From Melastoma dodecandrum (lineage: Eukaryota > Streptophyta > Magnoliopsida > Myrtales > Melastomataceae), in contig JARUPY010000290.1 in NCBI GenBank assembly GCA_029817715.1, forward strand, positions 5,704,001 to 5,768,000: DNA of 64,000 bases. Direction: 5' to 3'. This document shows, one piece after another, positions 1 through 12,285 of the stretch. Numbering within the stretch: the stretch's first letter is position 1; every line of letters starts with the position of its first letter. Both the position numbers and the translations under genes were made by a program. The notes below the pieces were generated by a model, which was not told where the DNA came from, did no database searches, and saw only the letters and a program-made list of their open reading frames with translations.

Positions 1-438
1 GGGAATGTCTTTGTGCCTGCTTGTTTGAATGTTCTGCGTCGCGGATGTTCACCCTCGTGAGTTGATATTTTGATGCCGCGGATATCCCGATTTTTATTAT
101 CCGTTTCGGGCATTTTGATCCTGACTGATGGATCGCGACCTTCCGGCTGGCCGATGGTGCGACGAGCATTAATCCGTAAGTGTTTAGAAATGGCTAGATT
201 TTATGCATAGGCGTTTATTCTCCTGGCACTCCCACGAGGTAGTTGGCTCAGCGCATTAGGGTGACAGCTTTCGATGTGACGATTCGGTTAGAAATTCGTG
301 TTGGAGCTGTGCTTCGACGAACTGCTCAATCTTGTGATGTGCAGAGATTTTTTTTTATGATTGCTTGCTCAAATGTCCGTTTATAGTGTTCATGGGTTTA
401 GTATGTCATCCCTGGGTTTTGGAATTGTTCTTCTGCAG

Positions 439-3324
439 GTCAGTGAAGACTGTCAGCTATGAATATGTGCAGATTATTGTCCGCTATGTAAATGGGGTCT
501 CAGCACTTCTGCTTTCCCTTTTGCCTGGAAAGACTTCTATCTTAGAGGGTATGCAAGGTTGGGAGCTGAGGCCAGCTTTTAGTGGACCTCGTTTTCCGAG
601 ATGGATGGAGAAGTAACCTTCCTTTCCTTTTAAGTTTTCGAGCCCTTGAAGCTCAATTGTTTTGTGCACCTCCTGCTATTTGCCTTTTTCGGTTTTAATC
701 TGAAATGGGAAAATCATAATTAGTACGTGGAACTTGTTGGGAGAGAAATTACAAGAAATCAAGCTGATTGGGATTCCCGGCGAATTTGATTGCCTTTAAT
801 GCTTTTTCCTGAGCAGGAACTATGCGATCACGTCTCTATGTCTGTATGCTTTGTGCAGTGCGTAGTTTTTTACTTTGTCTGGTTACCTTGGCTGATGTAG
901 TGGTGTGTCTTCATTCAACGAGTTCATCCATCATCTTTCAATTGATTCGGATGATTCTTCAAGCTCGGATGACACTTCAGGAGAACAAGACCTTGATGAG
1001 AACAGATGCCATTCACCATCGCCACGAGGCTTTATGCTCCCCAGGGCGAGTCCCTTCTCTAGGCGACACAGAAATAAGATAACATGGATTGCTCTGATAA
1101 TTTCCTGGGTTTTGATTCCCATGAAACTTTTTCTGGCTGTACTCTCTTATTTGTTCTCTTTCCTCTTCCTGTGGAAAGTAGGATCACATTCAGACTCCAA
1201 CACGCTGAGAGTCCCACATGTAAGTTCTCTGAAGAAAATGCAGGCCCTTAGGGACCAGTTTATTCGACGGGCTACAGACAGGAGGAGAGGGGTAGTTGAG
1301 GTACTTGACCTCTATTTGAGATTGGTGAACTTTGCTTGCAGCCTGACTGTGCTGATGTTTGGATTGTGCTTACCAGGATATTCAGCTAGGTTTGGAGATC
1401 TTCATCGAATCAATATTCGACGTATTTCATAAAGCTGCAGTATATTTCTTTTCACCAGTGGATGCTGTTAAAGCTATGTGTGGTTGGTTTTCATCTCGAT
1501 ATATGTCCCGTCAAGATATGGCCGTCGTATCTGATCATTCCACTGTCATGTCAAGATTGGGAGATAGTGATCCTGCTTTGATGGAGGGAAGTTCGTCATT
1601 TGCTAATTTGATGAACTCAGATGCCCGCACATGTCAGGATGTGATTACTGAACTTGGGTATGGATCCCATGATGATCACCATGCAAAGCATATGCATCTT
1701 CACTTTTTCATGCATCTAATATGGTTTTGTATCATTTGATGCAATTTTCAATTTAGGTATCCTTACGAAGCTATAAAAGTCATTACTGATGATGGTTATA
1801 TCCTCCTCTTGGAGAGAATTCCTAGGTATCGTTCTGCCGCATCATTCTTTCTGGAGCTTAAGGTTAAAGTCTTGCTGATGAACTTATAATGTGGTGACAT
1901 TACAGACATGACGCTCGGAAGGCTCTATTCTTGCAGCATGGCATTTTAGATTCCTCAATGGGGTAGGCTTCCACTTTATGTTTGTGCTTTCTGAAATGGT
2001 AGAACCACCAGAACATAGGCACTAGGGAAAGGTATGACGATGTATCGTTAGTGAAAGAGACTTTCTACACGATCTTAGATGCGAGCCTCCTGTGCAGTTG
2101 GATTTCCAATGGAATTGTTGGTTCCCCGGCATTTGCTGCCTATGATCAAGGTATGGAACCCCCTGTTCTTTGAACTGTTGAGTTCTAGGGTAAACCAATT
2201 TGTCTGATGGAGCATACTGTTTTCTTTTTTTTTTTCGGTTTTCTCCTAGGATATGATGTCTACCTCGGCAATGTCCGAGGTCTTGTATCCCGGGAACATG
2301 TCAATAAGGGGATTTCTTCCTGGGAGTGAGCTTCTATTTTGTAATCTCATTCGTCTTAACGGAACAACTGGACATTCTTAGAAACTATTTCTTACCTCTT
2401 CTGCGTCGTATTTAATTTGGGTAACTGGTTACTTGTGGCAGGTATTGGAGATACTCGATCAATGAGCACGGGACAAAAGATATTCCGGCAATGATACAGA
2501 AGATTCATGAAACGAAAATGTCCGAGTTGAAACGTTGCAACCCGGATATTGAGGTGGAATCTGATGACCAGCCTTATAAGCTTTGTGCCGTGACTCATAG
2601 CTTGGGAGGAGCTGCCTTGTTGATGTACGTTATCACTCGTCGTATTGAGGAAAAAGATCACCGACTTTCGAGGTTGGTATTGCTATCGCCTGCTGGCTTT
2701 CACGGTGACTCTGGCATAGTCTTCACTTTGGTGGAACACACTTTTATGTTGGTAGCTCCAATCCTGGCGCATTTTGTCCCGGCATTCTACATCCCAACCC
2801 GATTCTTCCGTATGCTAGTCAACAAATTGGCAAGAGACTTGAATAATAATCCCGCCCTAGGAGGTTTAGTCCAGACCTTGATGAGTTACGTTGTAGGGGG
2901 AGATAGCTCGAACTGGGTCGGCGTACTGGGATTATCTCACTATAACATGAACGACATGCCCGGGGTGTCTTTCCGCGTGGCTCTTCACTTAGCACAGATG
3001 CAGCGATCTGGGAGATTCATAATGTTCAACTATGGAAGCCCGTCTGCAAATATGAAGATATATGGGACTCCAGAGCCGGTGGATTTGGGCAGCCGCTATG
3101 ATCTCATCGACATCCCTGTGGATCTGGTCGCGGGGAGGAAGGACAAGGTAATCCGGCCGTCGATGGTGAGAAAGCATCACGAGCTGATGAAAGAGGCAGG
3201 CGTGGACGTGTCGTACGACGAGTTCGAGTATGCGCACCTGGACTTCACCTTCTCTCACCGCGAGGAGCTGCTGGGCTACGTAATGTCGCGTTTGTTTGAT
3301 GTTTGTCCCCGGAACAGATCATGA
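439..3324 (+). CDS. Alpha/beta-hydrolase lipase (TGL/LIP-like), 5' end outside window
   Basis: Exons read as 439-612, 901-1300, 1377-1657, 1757-1825, 1906-1962, 2098-2150, 2250-2325 and 2442-3324; all junctions are GT-AG and keep the frame, giving about 663 residues. The start codon is not present: the first readable exon enters mid-codon, so a short first exon lies left of the window. The protein resembles the plant family of Arabidopsis At1g73920/At1g18460 (lipase, gastric-lipase fold). The N-terminal third has an acidic/serine stretch and a hydrophobic segment near 1085-1175, a likely membrane anchor. The catalytic part starts near 1757. The nucleophile sits in HSLGG (Ser at 2599-2601), the acid is probably the Asp in AGRKDKV (about 3130-3150) and the His is in EYAHLDF (about 3225-3245). 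Predicted role: hydrolysis of neutral lipid or sterol esters. The substrate is not deducible from sequence. Confidence 0.9.
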
Positions 3325-3639
3325 ACCGGGTCACGAGGTCGAGCGATGGTCTCAAGTAAGTCTCAGTTCAACTCTGCGCCTTGCTGTTGTATAGATGTAT
3401 CTATGTATGTGGTGGGAGCGAGCAATGCTCCTCTCATCAGTCAGTTTTTGTAGGGAAATGGCGCGGGCTGTATATTCCCAATTTCTGTTCCTTTTTTTAT
3501 CGTATTCTTTGTAAATGTTGGCCACCTGTAAATTTTACGTAAATACCCCCAGATTCCACATTCAGGAAGCGGGGGCTATTCTTGTCATTTCAAGCATGTA
3601 CGGAATATCATTCTAATTCTTTTTTAGTAGAACATATTT
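3325..3639 (+). other. 3' flank of the lipase gene
   Basis: No gene is seen. This is probably the 3' UTR and polyadenylation region of the lipase gene, T-rich and unremarkable. Confidence 0.5.
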
Positions 3640-4690
3640 TAAATTCACTTCTCCCCGAACAAAGCCCGCCATATTTAAGAATTTACCATCGAAATTTTCA
3701 AAATTTTTAGTTTACAATCTCGAACTCGAACTCTTAGAGTTCGACTTCGATAATTCGGATCATGCAAGGCGAACTCGAACTCCCAGAGTTCGACTTCTTG
3801 CGAATAAAACGATTCAAGTCGAACTGATATAGTTTGACATCTAAAATTGATGAGTTTTGTTCCTTAATGACGTTATTCGGCGAAATATTTCGTCAAATGA
3901 CGCATTAAAGAAAATAATTCGCGAACTAACCAACATAAGTCGGCCTTACAAAGGCCGACTTCGGTTTTCAAGGAAGTCGGCCTTTGTAAGGTCGATTTCG
4001 GTCTTGACGAATAGGCCGACTTCCTCGTATGAATTTTTTTTTGCCTTCGAATTAAAAAAAAAATGCTCTAAGTGAGGGAAGTCGGCCTTACACATTAAAT
4101 ATCTTTTTTTCCTTCGAATTAAGAAAAAAAATACCTAAGTGAAGGAAGTCGGCCTTACAAAGGTTGACTTTCCTCGTGTGAATGACAATTGAATTTTTTT
4201 TTTTACTAAGTGTAGAAAGGCCGACTTCCGTGCAAAGGCCAACTTTGGTGGGCCATTAGAGGAATATTGAAACTTAATGCGTCATTTGGCGAAATATTTT
4301 GTCAATGACGTCATTAAGGAACAAAACTCTAAAATTAATTGCCCCTCTGTCCCTCCCTTTGCCTCCTATCCCCTCCCACCACAGTCAAACTTTTTTAAGT
4401 TCGACTTCTTTAATAATGATCTCCATCGGTCTAATACTTAGAAAATTTTCTGAGTATTTGGTCATAGTAAGGCAAACATGAGTTCAAGTTCCTCGAAGAC
4501 TAAGAAAATCGAATTTTTAGAGTTCGACTTTGACTTACCTATCTCGAACTCGAACTCTTAGAGTCCGAATTTTTTAAACGAAGTCGGACTGTAAGAGTTC
4601 GAATTCGGGACGGTAAACGAAGAATTTTGAAAATTTAGACAGTAAATATAGAAATATTTTTCGAGTTAACGATATTTTGAAACAAAATAC
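3640..4690. repeat. Foldback (nested inverted-repeat) element
   Basis: About 1 kb without coding capacity, built of nested inverted repeats. The best arms are about 65 bp: 3843-3906 and 4273-4338 are near-perfect reverse complements, each holding TTAATGACG, GGCGAAATATTT and AATGACGCATTAA. Outside them lie GAACTCGAACTC/AGAGTTCGACTTC blocks at about 3720-3800 and 4535-4600. AT-rich arms at about 3680-3712 and 4612-4650 are also mutually inverted. The centre has several copies of AAGTCGGCCTT/AAGGCCGACTT, itself palindromic, and two copies of a roughly 60 bp unit with a T/A-rich spacer (about 4020-4150). This fits a non-autonomous foldback or Mutator-like MITE. No target-site duplication was identified, so the outer limits are approximate. 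Confidence 0.65.
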
Positions 4691-4790
4691 TAATTAGCAT
4701 GACATGCTCGTTGCAGATAATTACATCATCACAAAATTAAACCACTGAGGGCTTCAACATAAGGAGGCCTGGCAGCCTATGCCCGATCCG

Positions 4791-7700
4791 TCAGAGCAAT
4801 CGCTGAAGCCAGGGGCAGTCCCCGGCATCTTTCTCCAGTTTCGCCTTCTCCTCCCTTACTCGCTTTAGTGCCTCTTTCGGATCCATTGACTCTAGAGGCA
4901 ACTCTGAAAAGGCCTTCAAGAATTCGTGAGCTCGCGCAGCGCCTCTGGACATGTCCTCGAGATCGGCATCCCTTTTCCGCTTCAGTCCCTCCTGCGATTC
5001 ATAATCGTAATCGATAAGACGTCCACAAATCCAGACTGAATATCCATCATCCTTAACTACATGTTGACAATGCACGGAAATTACTGGGTGAAACCCATAC
5101 CTTCTCCTTAGGATCATTTACAGCGACCTCAAAACTTGAGAAATCTTCCAGTTCTGCAGCCTTTTCTCTGGCGAGAGAGACGACAGAATCTGGAAAATTC
5201 GCAAATTCCGCTACGTGAATGCCGAAGCTCTGATCACAGGCTCCCGGTTCAACCTTCAATAATTTAGCAAAGGAGATAAAAATGTGTCATGGAACAATAA
5301 ATGAGTAAATGATTCCCAAAATTATATGCAGCATCGCAGTACAAGGAATGCATGACACGGCCGTTGCAGGTGATAAAACAGACATCTGTCCAGCTGCAGA
5401 CTCAAAGAGGACAACATAAATGTACATAACTCAGCCATTGCAGGGATTTGACTGGTTTAACTCATTTATCTAAGGAACATGCTTCGTGCATGAATAGAAT
5501 GCAGCCCAAGTGCAAATGCAGCAAATCATCATAATGGAAGACAGGAGAAATTGGATAATAAACCAGACCCAAAAACCATGGAGAACAAAGATCACACGTT
5601 CCTTTTATATTCCACAGGATTCAAATTGCAGGGTTGAATTATCTTCATACAATGTGGCAAGCTTCTATTATTAAATTAATGATAAAATTAACTTGGAGAG
5701 ACAAAAACAGGTACCTTGTAAAGCATGGTTAACTTCCGACTTTGCTGGTCAATGTGCGCGCTAACATGATAATTTGCCACTCCGACTACTGGCTTCTCAT
5801 TGATGCCATGTACCACACTTCCATGAGCCAATGCTGTCAGCTCATGGAAGTGTGTGGCAAACAAAGTAGGTGCTTTGATTACTTCCACAATGTACTCACA
5901 TATAGCCCAAGCTAACCCTGTACGTTACAAGGCACCACGGAGATAAGCAGTGAACAATACCCAGGTACACACGATAGTCAAAACAAAAAGCACTAACGAA
6001 GGCAAACACAACCATATGAGTGCTTGGAGTGCTAAAGCCAACTCAAGTATGGCGATGAGTAATGGAGTGCTAAAGCCACAAATGAATGCAAAATGCACAT
6101 CCATGAATTGAGACAACAAACAACCCCGGATATTCTCAATTACTGTCGATAGAAAAGCCGGAGAGACACTGACCAAATCCATCATAAGTTGAAGTTCCAC
6201 GGCCCAACTCATCTATAATGATCAATGACTTCTTGGTAGCGCCTTTTAGAATGGATGAAGTCTCCAGCATTTCTTGCATAAATGTAGAAACACCTTGTGC
6301 CTAGGAGAAAGAAATCAGTGTAAAATCAGTTGACAAGTACTTCCTCAAAAATGGCGAGGCAGCTCAAATTACTGTAAAAGCAAGAACAAAAACCACTGCC
6401 TCGAACCCAGAAGTAAAAGATATAAACTAGAAGATGGAAGTTAATGAATCACACTCTTCAAAATAGAAACTAAAGTTGAATAGCACAAAGGCTTATCTTA
6501 CTTGGCAATCGCCTGCGCCCACGCGGGTGAATATGCAGTCCCGGACTGAAATTTGGGCATTGTCGCAAGGGACAAAGCAACCAACTTGAGCCATCAGAAT
6601 GTTTACACCCACCTAGAAATTAAAAACATATGGCAAGCATCAATAGGAGATCCCATCATCTTTTTATAGAAGATTATGCGCAGATAGTTTCTATAACGAA
6701 GGATTACACAACACGACACAACTTAACGTTTTTAAAACAAACTGAGTCTGATTTCTTTTTCTTTTTTTTGGTTGGGTGGGGGAGGGGTTAGAAAGGGATC
6801 TGGAGTATAATATCATGGGGCAGAAAGATAGTGTCCACATCGACACAAAAGAGAAGGATTTTTCACTTTCTTAGCAGCCGATTTAAAGGACAACTGAAAA
6901 GAGTGAATCTTGAATGGAACAAGCGATAGCAAGCAAACATCTGGCTGATGTATCAATAGAAAGAGCAGTGGAAGAATGCTCACACAAACCTGTCTAATGT
7001 ATGTGGACTTTCCGCCCATATTGGGCCCTGTGATTATTTGGAACCAACTCTTATCCCTCACCTGCAAAATACCAAAAGCACCGCATGGATCAGACTCAGA
7101 GAAACAATATCAGTAAGTTGCTCAAGATACCAGTAGTACTCACCAGCTGGCAATCATTTGGTATGAAATTGACCCAGTCCTGAGCCTCTACACAAGGATG
7201 CCGGCAGCCTTCTAGGACAATGTCTCCAACATCCTATACGAGAATCAAAAAGTTAACTGCATTGAAAAGAGAATTGATCACAGGTAACTACAGGTAAAAC
7301 TCTTATCGAGATTATAAGAAAACAAAGATTTGCTGAAAGCAACATTACGGAAGGAGTGATGTCCGGTCTGGTATATGGGGTTGGGCAACTAGATGCAAGA
7401 TCAGCAAAACTCAGAAGCACATCCATTTCAGAGAGCAATGCAGCTAAGGGCTCAAAAACCTGTTTTACAAGCATCTAACTCAGAAGAAATAATCTATAAA
7501 GACGACTGCAGAATATGAACATTCGCGTGAAGTACCTCGGCAAAGGAAGCAGTGGTTTCCACCACCTGATTTACCAGATATTTCTGACAACTTTTATACT
7601 CATCAAGGATCTTCTGGTAGCGGTCACCAAGCTTTTTGAGCTTCGTACTAGTAAATTTCACTCCGTCCTTTCTTGTTTCTAGAACAATAAACTGTGTGGA

Positions 7701-9880
7701 GAGCTTTTTCCTAATCTTTGGCTCTTCTTTCTTTGTTATCCTAAAGACATGTCCAAATTGTGTGCCTTTGTCCAACTTTAAAGCTTTGTTGACAGGAAGA
7801 CCTAAATCATTAGCTGTCTGCTCGTGCAAATTATGAATCTGGTTTTCAAGTGACTCCAGTTCATTTTTTAGCTCCACCAGCGAATCATTATAACCAGGTG
7901 AGATCATGTACTCTCCATTTTCAAGTTGCTCAAGATCAATAGCAGTTTCTACCAGACTATTGAACCTGGGCAAGTGCTCATCGTCCTCCGAGAGGCGTAG
8001 ATCTTCCAAGTACTGCTTATCGATCAAAGCAGAAAATTGTCCCTCATAGCGCTGCAGAGCATTTTTTATGTACGGAATCCTCAGACAGGACTGCACAAAA
8101 ATCAATTGTGACTTCAGGTGTCTGGTGATTAGATGCAGAAACTCAATCCACAAACGCAACCAATGGCCACACACTGCCCATGGAAAACCATACTATGCAG
8201 AAAGGAGGAGGCCACACTGACAATTTCCCACCAGAAGAATTTATTTACGAAAAGAGATTCCATCAGGAAAGAAGTGAAGTGAGCTCAGATTACCTGGTAT
8301 AGTTTCACAACATGGGGCAAGCCCCCCTTTTTCTTCTCAAGATTGCGGATAAGCCTTTCTATGTCCGAGATTCTCTTAAGATGCTGCCTCAGTTCCAGTC
8401 TAAGCCCTACATCCTCCACAAATGCTTGTACTAAGTCCAGCCTAGTATTTATCTCCTCTACATTCAGCAAAGGCTGTTTTAGCCACCTATGCAGCAGTCG
8501 TCTCCCCATGCCAGCTGTACATGTTCTATTCATGAGACCGAACAGACTAAAATTCTTGTTGGCATCAGATTTGCTTTCTAGTACATTCAAGGCCCTCATT
8601 GCCGCAGAATCCAGCCTCATATAGCAGTCTAGACTGTACTTCTTGATGCAGAAATTGCCATAATTACTCTCGTCTCCGAGCAAATCAGCATAAGACAGCA
8701 ATGCCCCTAAGGCACTGGGAGCGAATTCGAAGCTTGAAACAAGGTCTCGCACGGGTTGTATGGGACCCTTTATAAGCCTTCCCAGGTCTTCCACTACATC
8801 CCTGGTTTTGAATTCATTTTTTTTCCTCTCTGTTAACATCACGCTACACCTGCTCAACGCATCATGCAATGCTCTATTTTCGCCACTTTTAGCACCCTCA
8901 GCCGGAAGCAAGCACTCTTTGCAACCAAGGGCAACTAGAGCCGACTCCAGATTCGTGAAGTGACCATCGTCGACGAATTCAGACAATCCCAGTAACCTGT
9001 TAACTAGGTCTACATACGCTAGCCCAACCACACAGCCAGATTCTCGGAAGCTGAGAACAATAGCAACGACTGCAGGAGACTCCTGCATTTCATTATTCGC
9101 AAACAAAACCTCCTCAAAGCTTCCAAGGTTTCCTGGGCTCCCAACCTTAACCAACCTCCAATTTGACCCGCTACCTTCGTAGACTTCCAACGTGTGATCC
9201 GTCCTCTCCAGCAGTAGATCACGGACAACCGTCTCAAACATGTTCTTGCTGACAGTAACTGTGGGAAGGGCATCGGATCCATTACCCAATTGCCTCAGCA
9301 CGGTAGTTGTGTGGTAGTACGTCTTGGCAACAAAGGTTGCCATTTCACCATGTGCTGTGTAATAGTCCTGCAAAATTCGCATACTTTGAGATAATGCATG
9401 CAACCAGAAGCAGATACACAATTACAACTAACACCGCATATAAACAGATTGAACCACGACACGAACAAATTTAGAATTAGTTGTTCACAGCATAAAACAT
9501 ATTGTTCTCAGTCCACAGAGAAAAAAATGGGACAAGAAGCACCGACCCGGCGGTCGAAGAAACGAACAGCCCTCGCATCCTGCGGCAAGAACGAGCGAGA
9601 CAGTCGTCATCAGAGTCCAAAACCACACCGTCACAATGAGACCCCGCAAAAACCAAATAAAAAAAAACTCACACCTTGGGGAGTGATCTGAAGAAGGACA
9701 AGAACCCCTGCGCCTGCTTATTATCTGTCAAATGAAAAAAGGTAAGAAAAAAACGAGACCCCGCCATCAACGACCAAAACGAAACGAAAACTAGGGTTTC
9801 ATCCGAATCTCACCGAGCTTGAACTCGGGGAGCTTGACCTGCTGCTGCTCCTCCGCTTCCTCAAACAACGCCTTCTCCAT
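4791..9880 (-). CDS. MSH2: DNA mismatch repair protein MSH2
   Basis: Thirteen exons, read from high to low coordinate: 9814-9880, 9675-9724, 9547-9579, 8294-9367, 7536-8090, 7349-7459, 7144-7233, 6990-7061, 6502-6612, 6174-6300, 5715-5917, 5101-5253 and 4791-4991. All junctions keep the frame and give 948 residues; Arabidopsis MSH2 is about 937. MSH2 is the shared subunit of MutS-alpha, -beta and the plant -gamma heterodimers that recognise mismatches and loops in the nucleus. An N-terminal MutS I region (exon 4) is followed by the lever/clamp domains (exon 5) and the ATPase. Walker [10 protein letters not shown], is at residues 672-680. Walker B, IIIDE, is at about 748-752, followed by [18 protein letters not shown] switch residues are present ([10 protein letters not shown], exon 11). 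The C-terminal helix-turn-helix dimerisation segment is complete. No disabling change was seen. Confidence 0.96.
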
Positions 9881-9931
9881 CTCCGCCGTGAGTTGAGCGC
9901 GCGAACACCCCCTCCCCCCAACCCAGGGGCT

Positions 9932-9939
9932 TTATATAC
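9932..9939 (-). promoter_or_regulatory. Probable TATA box of MSH2
   Basis: On the minus strand the sequence reads TATATAAA, about 52 bases upstream of the MSH2 start codon. It is the only TATA-like element at a suitable distance and implies a very short 5' leader. Confidence 0.5.
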
Positions 9940-9963
9940 AAATCACCCCCAGTCCCTTTCCTT

Positions 9964-9974
9964 TTTGGCGGGAA
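9964..9974 (+). promoter_or_regulatory. E2F-type site upstream of MSH2
   Basis: TTTGGCGGGAA matches the E2F/DP consensus (TTTSSCGS), 84 bases upstream of the MSH2 start. Such sites drive G1/S expression of plant replication and repair genes, which fits MSH2. Binding is inferred. Confidence 0.65.
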
Positions 9975-10029
9975 CTCCTATTGAGAGGGCGGGCGCTTTC
10001 GGCGGCGCGTCTCGTTAACGCGCCGTCTC

Positions 10030-10101
10030 TGGGCCATCACAAATTGGGCCTATATGGGCCCGATCCTTAGTTCTATTAGGCCCGTTACTCTGAAATGGGC
10101 C
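10030..10101 (+). promoter_or_regulatory. Cluster of four TGGGCC (site II) elements
   Basis: TGGGCC occurs at 10030-10035, 10045-10050, 10055-10060 and 10096-10101. Clusters of this motif bind class I TCP factors and are typical of plant genes active in dividing cells. The cluster lies 150-220 bases upstream of MSH2 and no other gene start is near, so it probably belongs to that promoter. Confidence 0.55.
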
Positions 10102-12285
10102 TATCCCTGTCGTTTGGAAGAGGACGGCCCGGAAATGGACAAAGGAGGGAAAGAACAAAAGGGAATGTCAATAGTTTTGGTTTGGGGCTATATGATCAAA
10201 TCTAACGTTGGTTCTCTTTTAATTGCCCCCATAACTTTGTCATCTTCATCCCCTCCCACCTCCTTTTTCTTCTACTAAAAACATTAAAAATTAAGAAGAA
10301 ATGAAATAATGTCAAGGATAGATGCTAAAGTCAATTGATGGATGGTGGTGGGGCATAATTTTGTTATCTCCATTGTCTTCTTGTTTGATGGACTGATGAT
10401 GGTGTACGTCCACTAGAGAGGGTGTTAATTTGACATTCCTTTGAACAGGGAGTCGACGTTTGATTATGGCAGGGGAAGCTTTTTATTTAACTTGTTGAAT
10501 CAAATCAGTGAGTCATTAAAAGCAAGTGTGTTGTACAATTAATTCATGCTTTGTCCACTTGAGATTTAATCATGTCCCTCTCATTTTCGTAAGTGACAAG
10601 GGTGACAAATCATCCCTGATCTTGATATTTGTCCAACCTTAGATGGGGCCTTTTCAGATTCCTCGTCGGACAACGGTTCGGTCCGGTTTCACGATTTCAT
10701 TCGGCAAAAGGATGCCATAACCTTAAAGAAAACGGCATAGAATTTGCATTGCAAAACTTCATTGGATCATTCATGGGGTGCCTCCACCACTGATGACAAT
10801 CGGCAACTCGGCTAAGCTGGGCTAAGCGACTCCATGAGAGATTGCGCGCATCGTCCGTGGATGCCACTTCCCAAATGCACTTGAGTGGCTTGGACATGGG
10901 GAGTGTCCACCAATCATAGTGCTTTATCCGGATATGTCAATGAATGAAGCACCGCCAATGATGAACTCCTTTCTATTTAGTTATGAAAATGACATGATTA
11001 GGGGCCACGACTATGACAATCTCATAGGACGATGACGATGGACGGGGACTTGACAAACTTATGATTTATTGTTAACGATAGCATTTGATTTGTACTAAAA
11101 AGTGCAAATTTGATAAACTCCTATTCGGGAAAAGTTTGAATTGATGTCCCGGGTTCGAAGAAATTGCTATCCAAAGCCAGAATCAGAAGGGACGCTCCAA
11201 CGGCAATGATCGACGAACGTTGTCACCATTTCTGCGGTTCCGGTCGTCCCTTAGAGAATGTTATGGTCTTTCCTCTGAGAGGGACAAAAAAAAAAAAGAG
11301 AAGGACATGTATGATCAGGCTGAGCTTGAAAGAGTGTGTTGGGGTAAAAGAAGGACGGCATACATAAATGGAAAATGGAAGAAAACCAGCTAAGGGTAAG
11401 GGATGTGTGCTCGAATGTGTCAATAAGTGATATTTATTTGTGTGGTAGAATGTAAGGTGTGAATTGGGTGAGTAGGGTGTTTTAGGGTTCCTTTTGTTTA
11501 AGTAGAGCCTGCAGAAAGGACAGAGGAGCTTTCAATAGTGGGATCAGAGGGACGTCCACCTCCAAAAGCAATGACTGACTGGGACGTGTCGTATGCCCTC
11601 CCCCAGATCATATTTCGTTATTGGTTAGGGTTTACTCTCCTCGGTCCTGACCCCCACCCCACCCCTTCTTGCATAATCCACATGGTCTGGAAAGATACTG
11701 TCCAGTGCTCTTATAAATCTCATGTTTCGGTCGTCGGAGGAGGAAACTTATGTGTCGTGCTGAACCCTCCTTGACTGGAGAATGAACCCCGGGATGTGTA
11801 GCCCGTGTCGCAAGATCCCGGTAGATTGGCTATCTCGATGCACTAACCACGTGGTTCACAGACACGAAACAGAAGGTCCAGACATTAATTTCCAATTCCG
11901 GAATAGGCTAATGTAGAGGAATGTTACTAGGGGGTGGGGAGCATTATCAATCCAAGGCCAATGGTAGCCGTGCCCAATCCACCCACAACCACAGCAGCAC
12001 TGATAATAATAATAATAACAATCAATAATAAATTCATGATAAGGACTGGACATGAGATGCAAAGACAATGGTCACGTGAGAGAATGGAGATGGTAAGAAA
12101 AGAAGATAGAAAGAAAGGAAGGAAATAATGATAGTATTCTTGCTTGCTTTTCGTTGAAAGCGACCTTCTTCAGCATACACTACTGCTACCACTACCACAA
12201 CCACTACTTATTCTTCTGTCTGTGTGGTCAAACTGATCACCAATAGAAAAACATCATAATATACATTTTTTTTCTCGTTAGAAGA
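10102..12285. other. Intergenic region, no gene recognised
   Basis: Only short unsupported open frames on either strand. There are AT-rich stretches, an A12 run near 11287 and an AAT repeat near 12005-12020. No protein family, tRNA or known microRNA was recognised. Confidence 0.5.

Noticed and set aside
905..1432. Open frame of 175 codons as a stand-alone protein
   Set aside because: Its first 132 codons are exon 3 of the lipase gene; the start Met and the tail after 1300 come from reading into introns.
10054..10278. Small open frame upstream of MSH2
   Set aside because: It lies in the promoter with site II motifs, has no family features and ends in low-complexity sequence.
11140..11165. 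GGTTCGAAG resembling a tRNA T-arm
   Set aside because: No matching acceptor, D-arm or anticodon stem around it.
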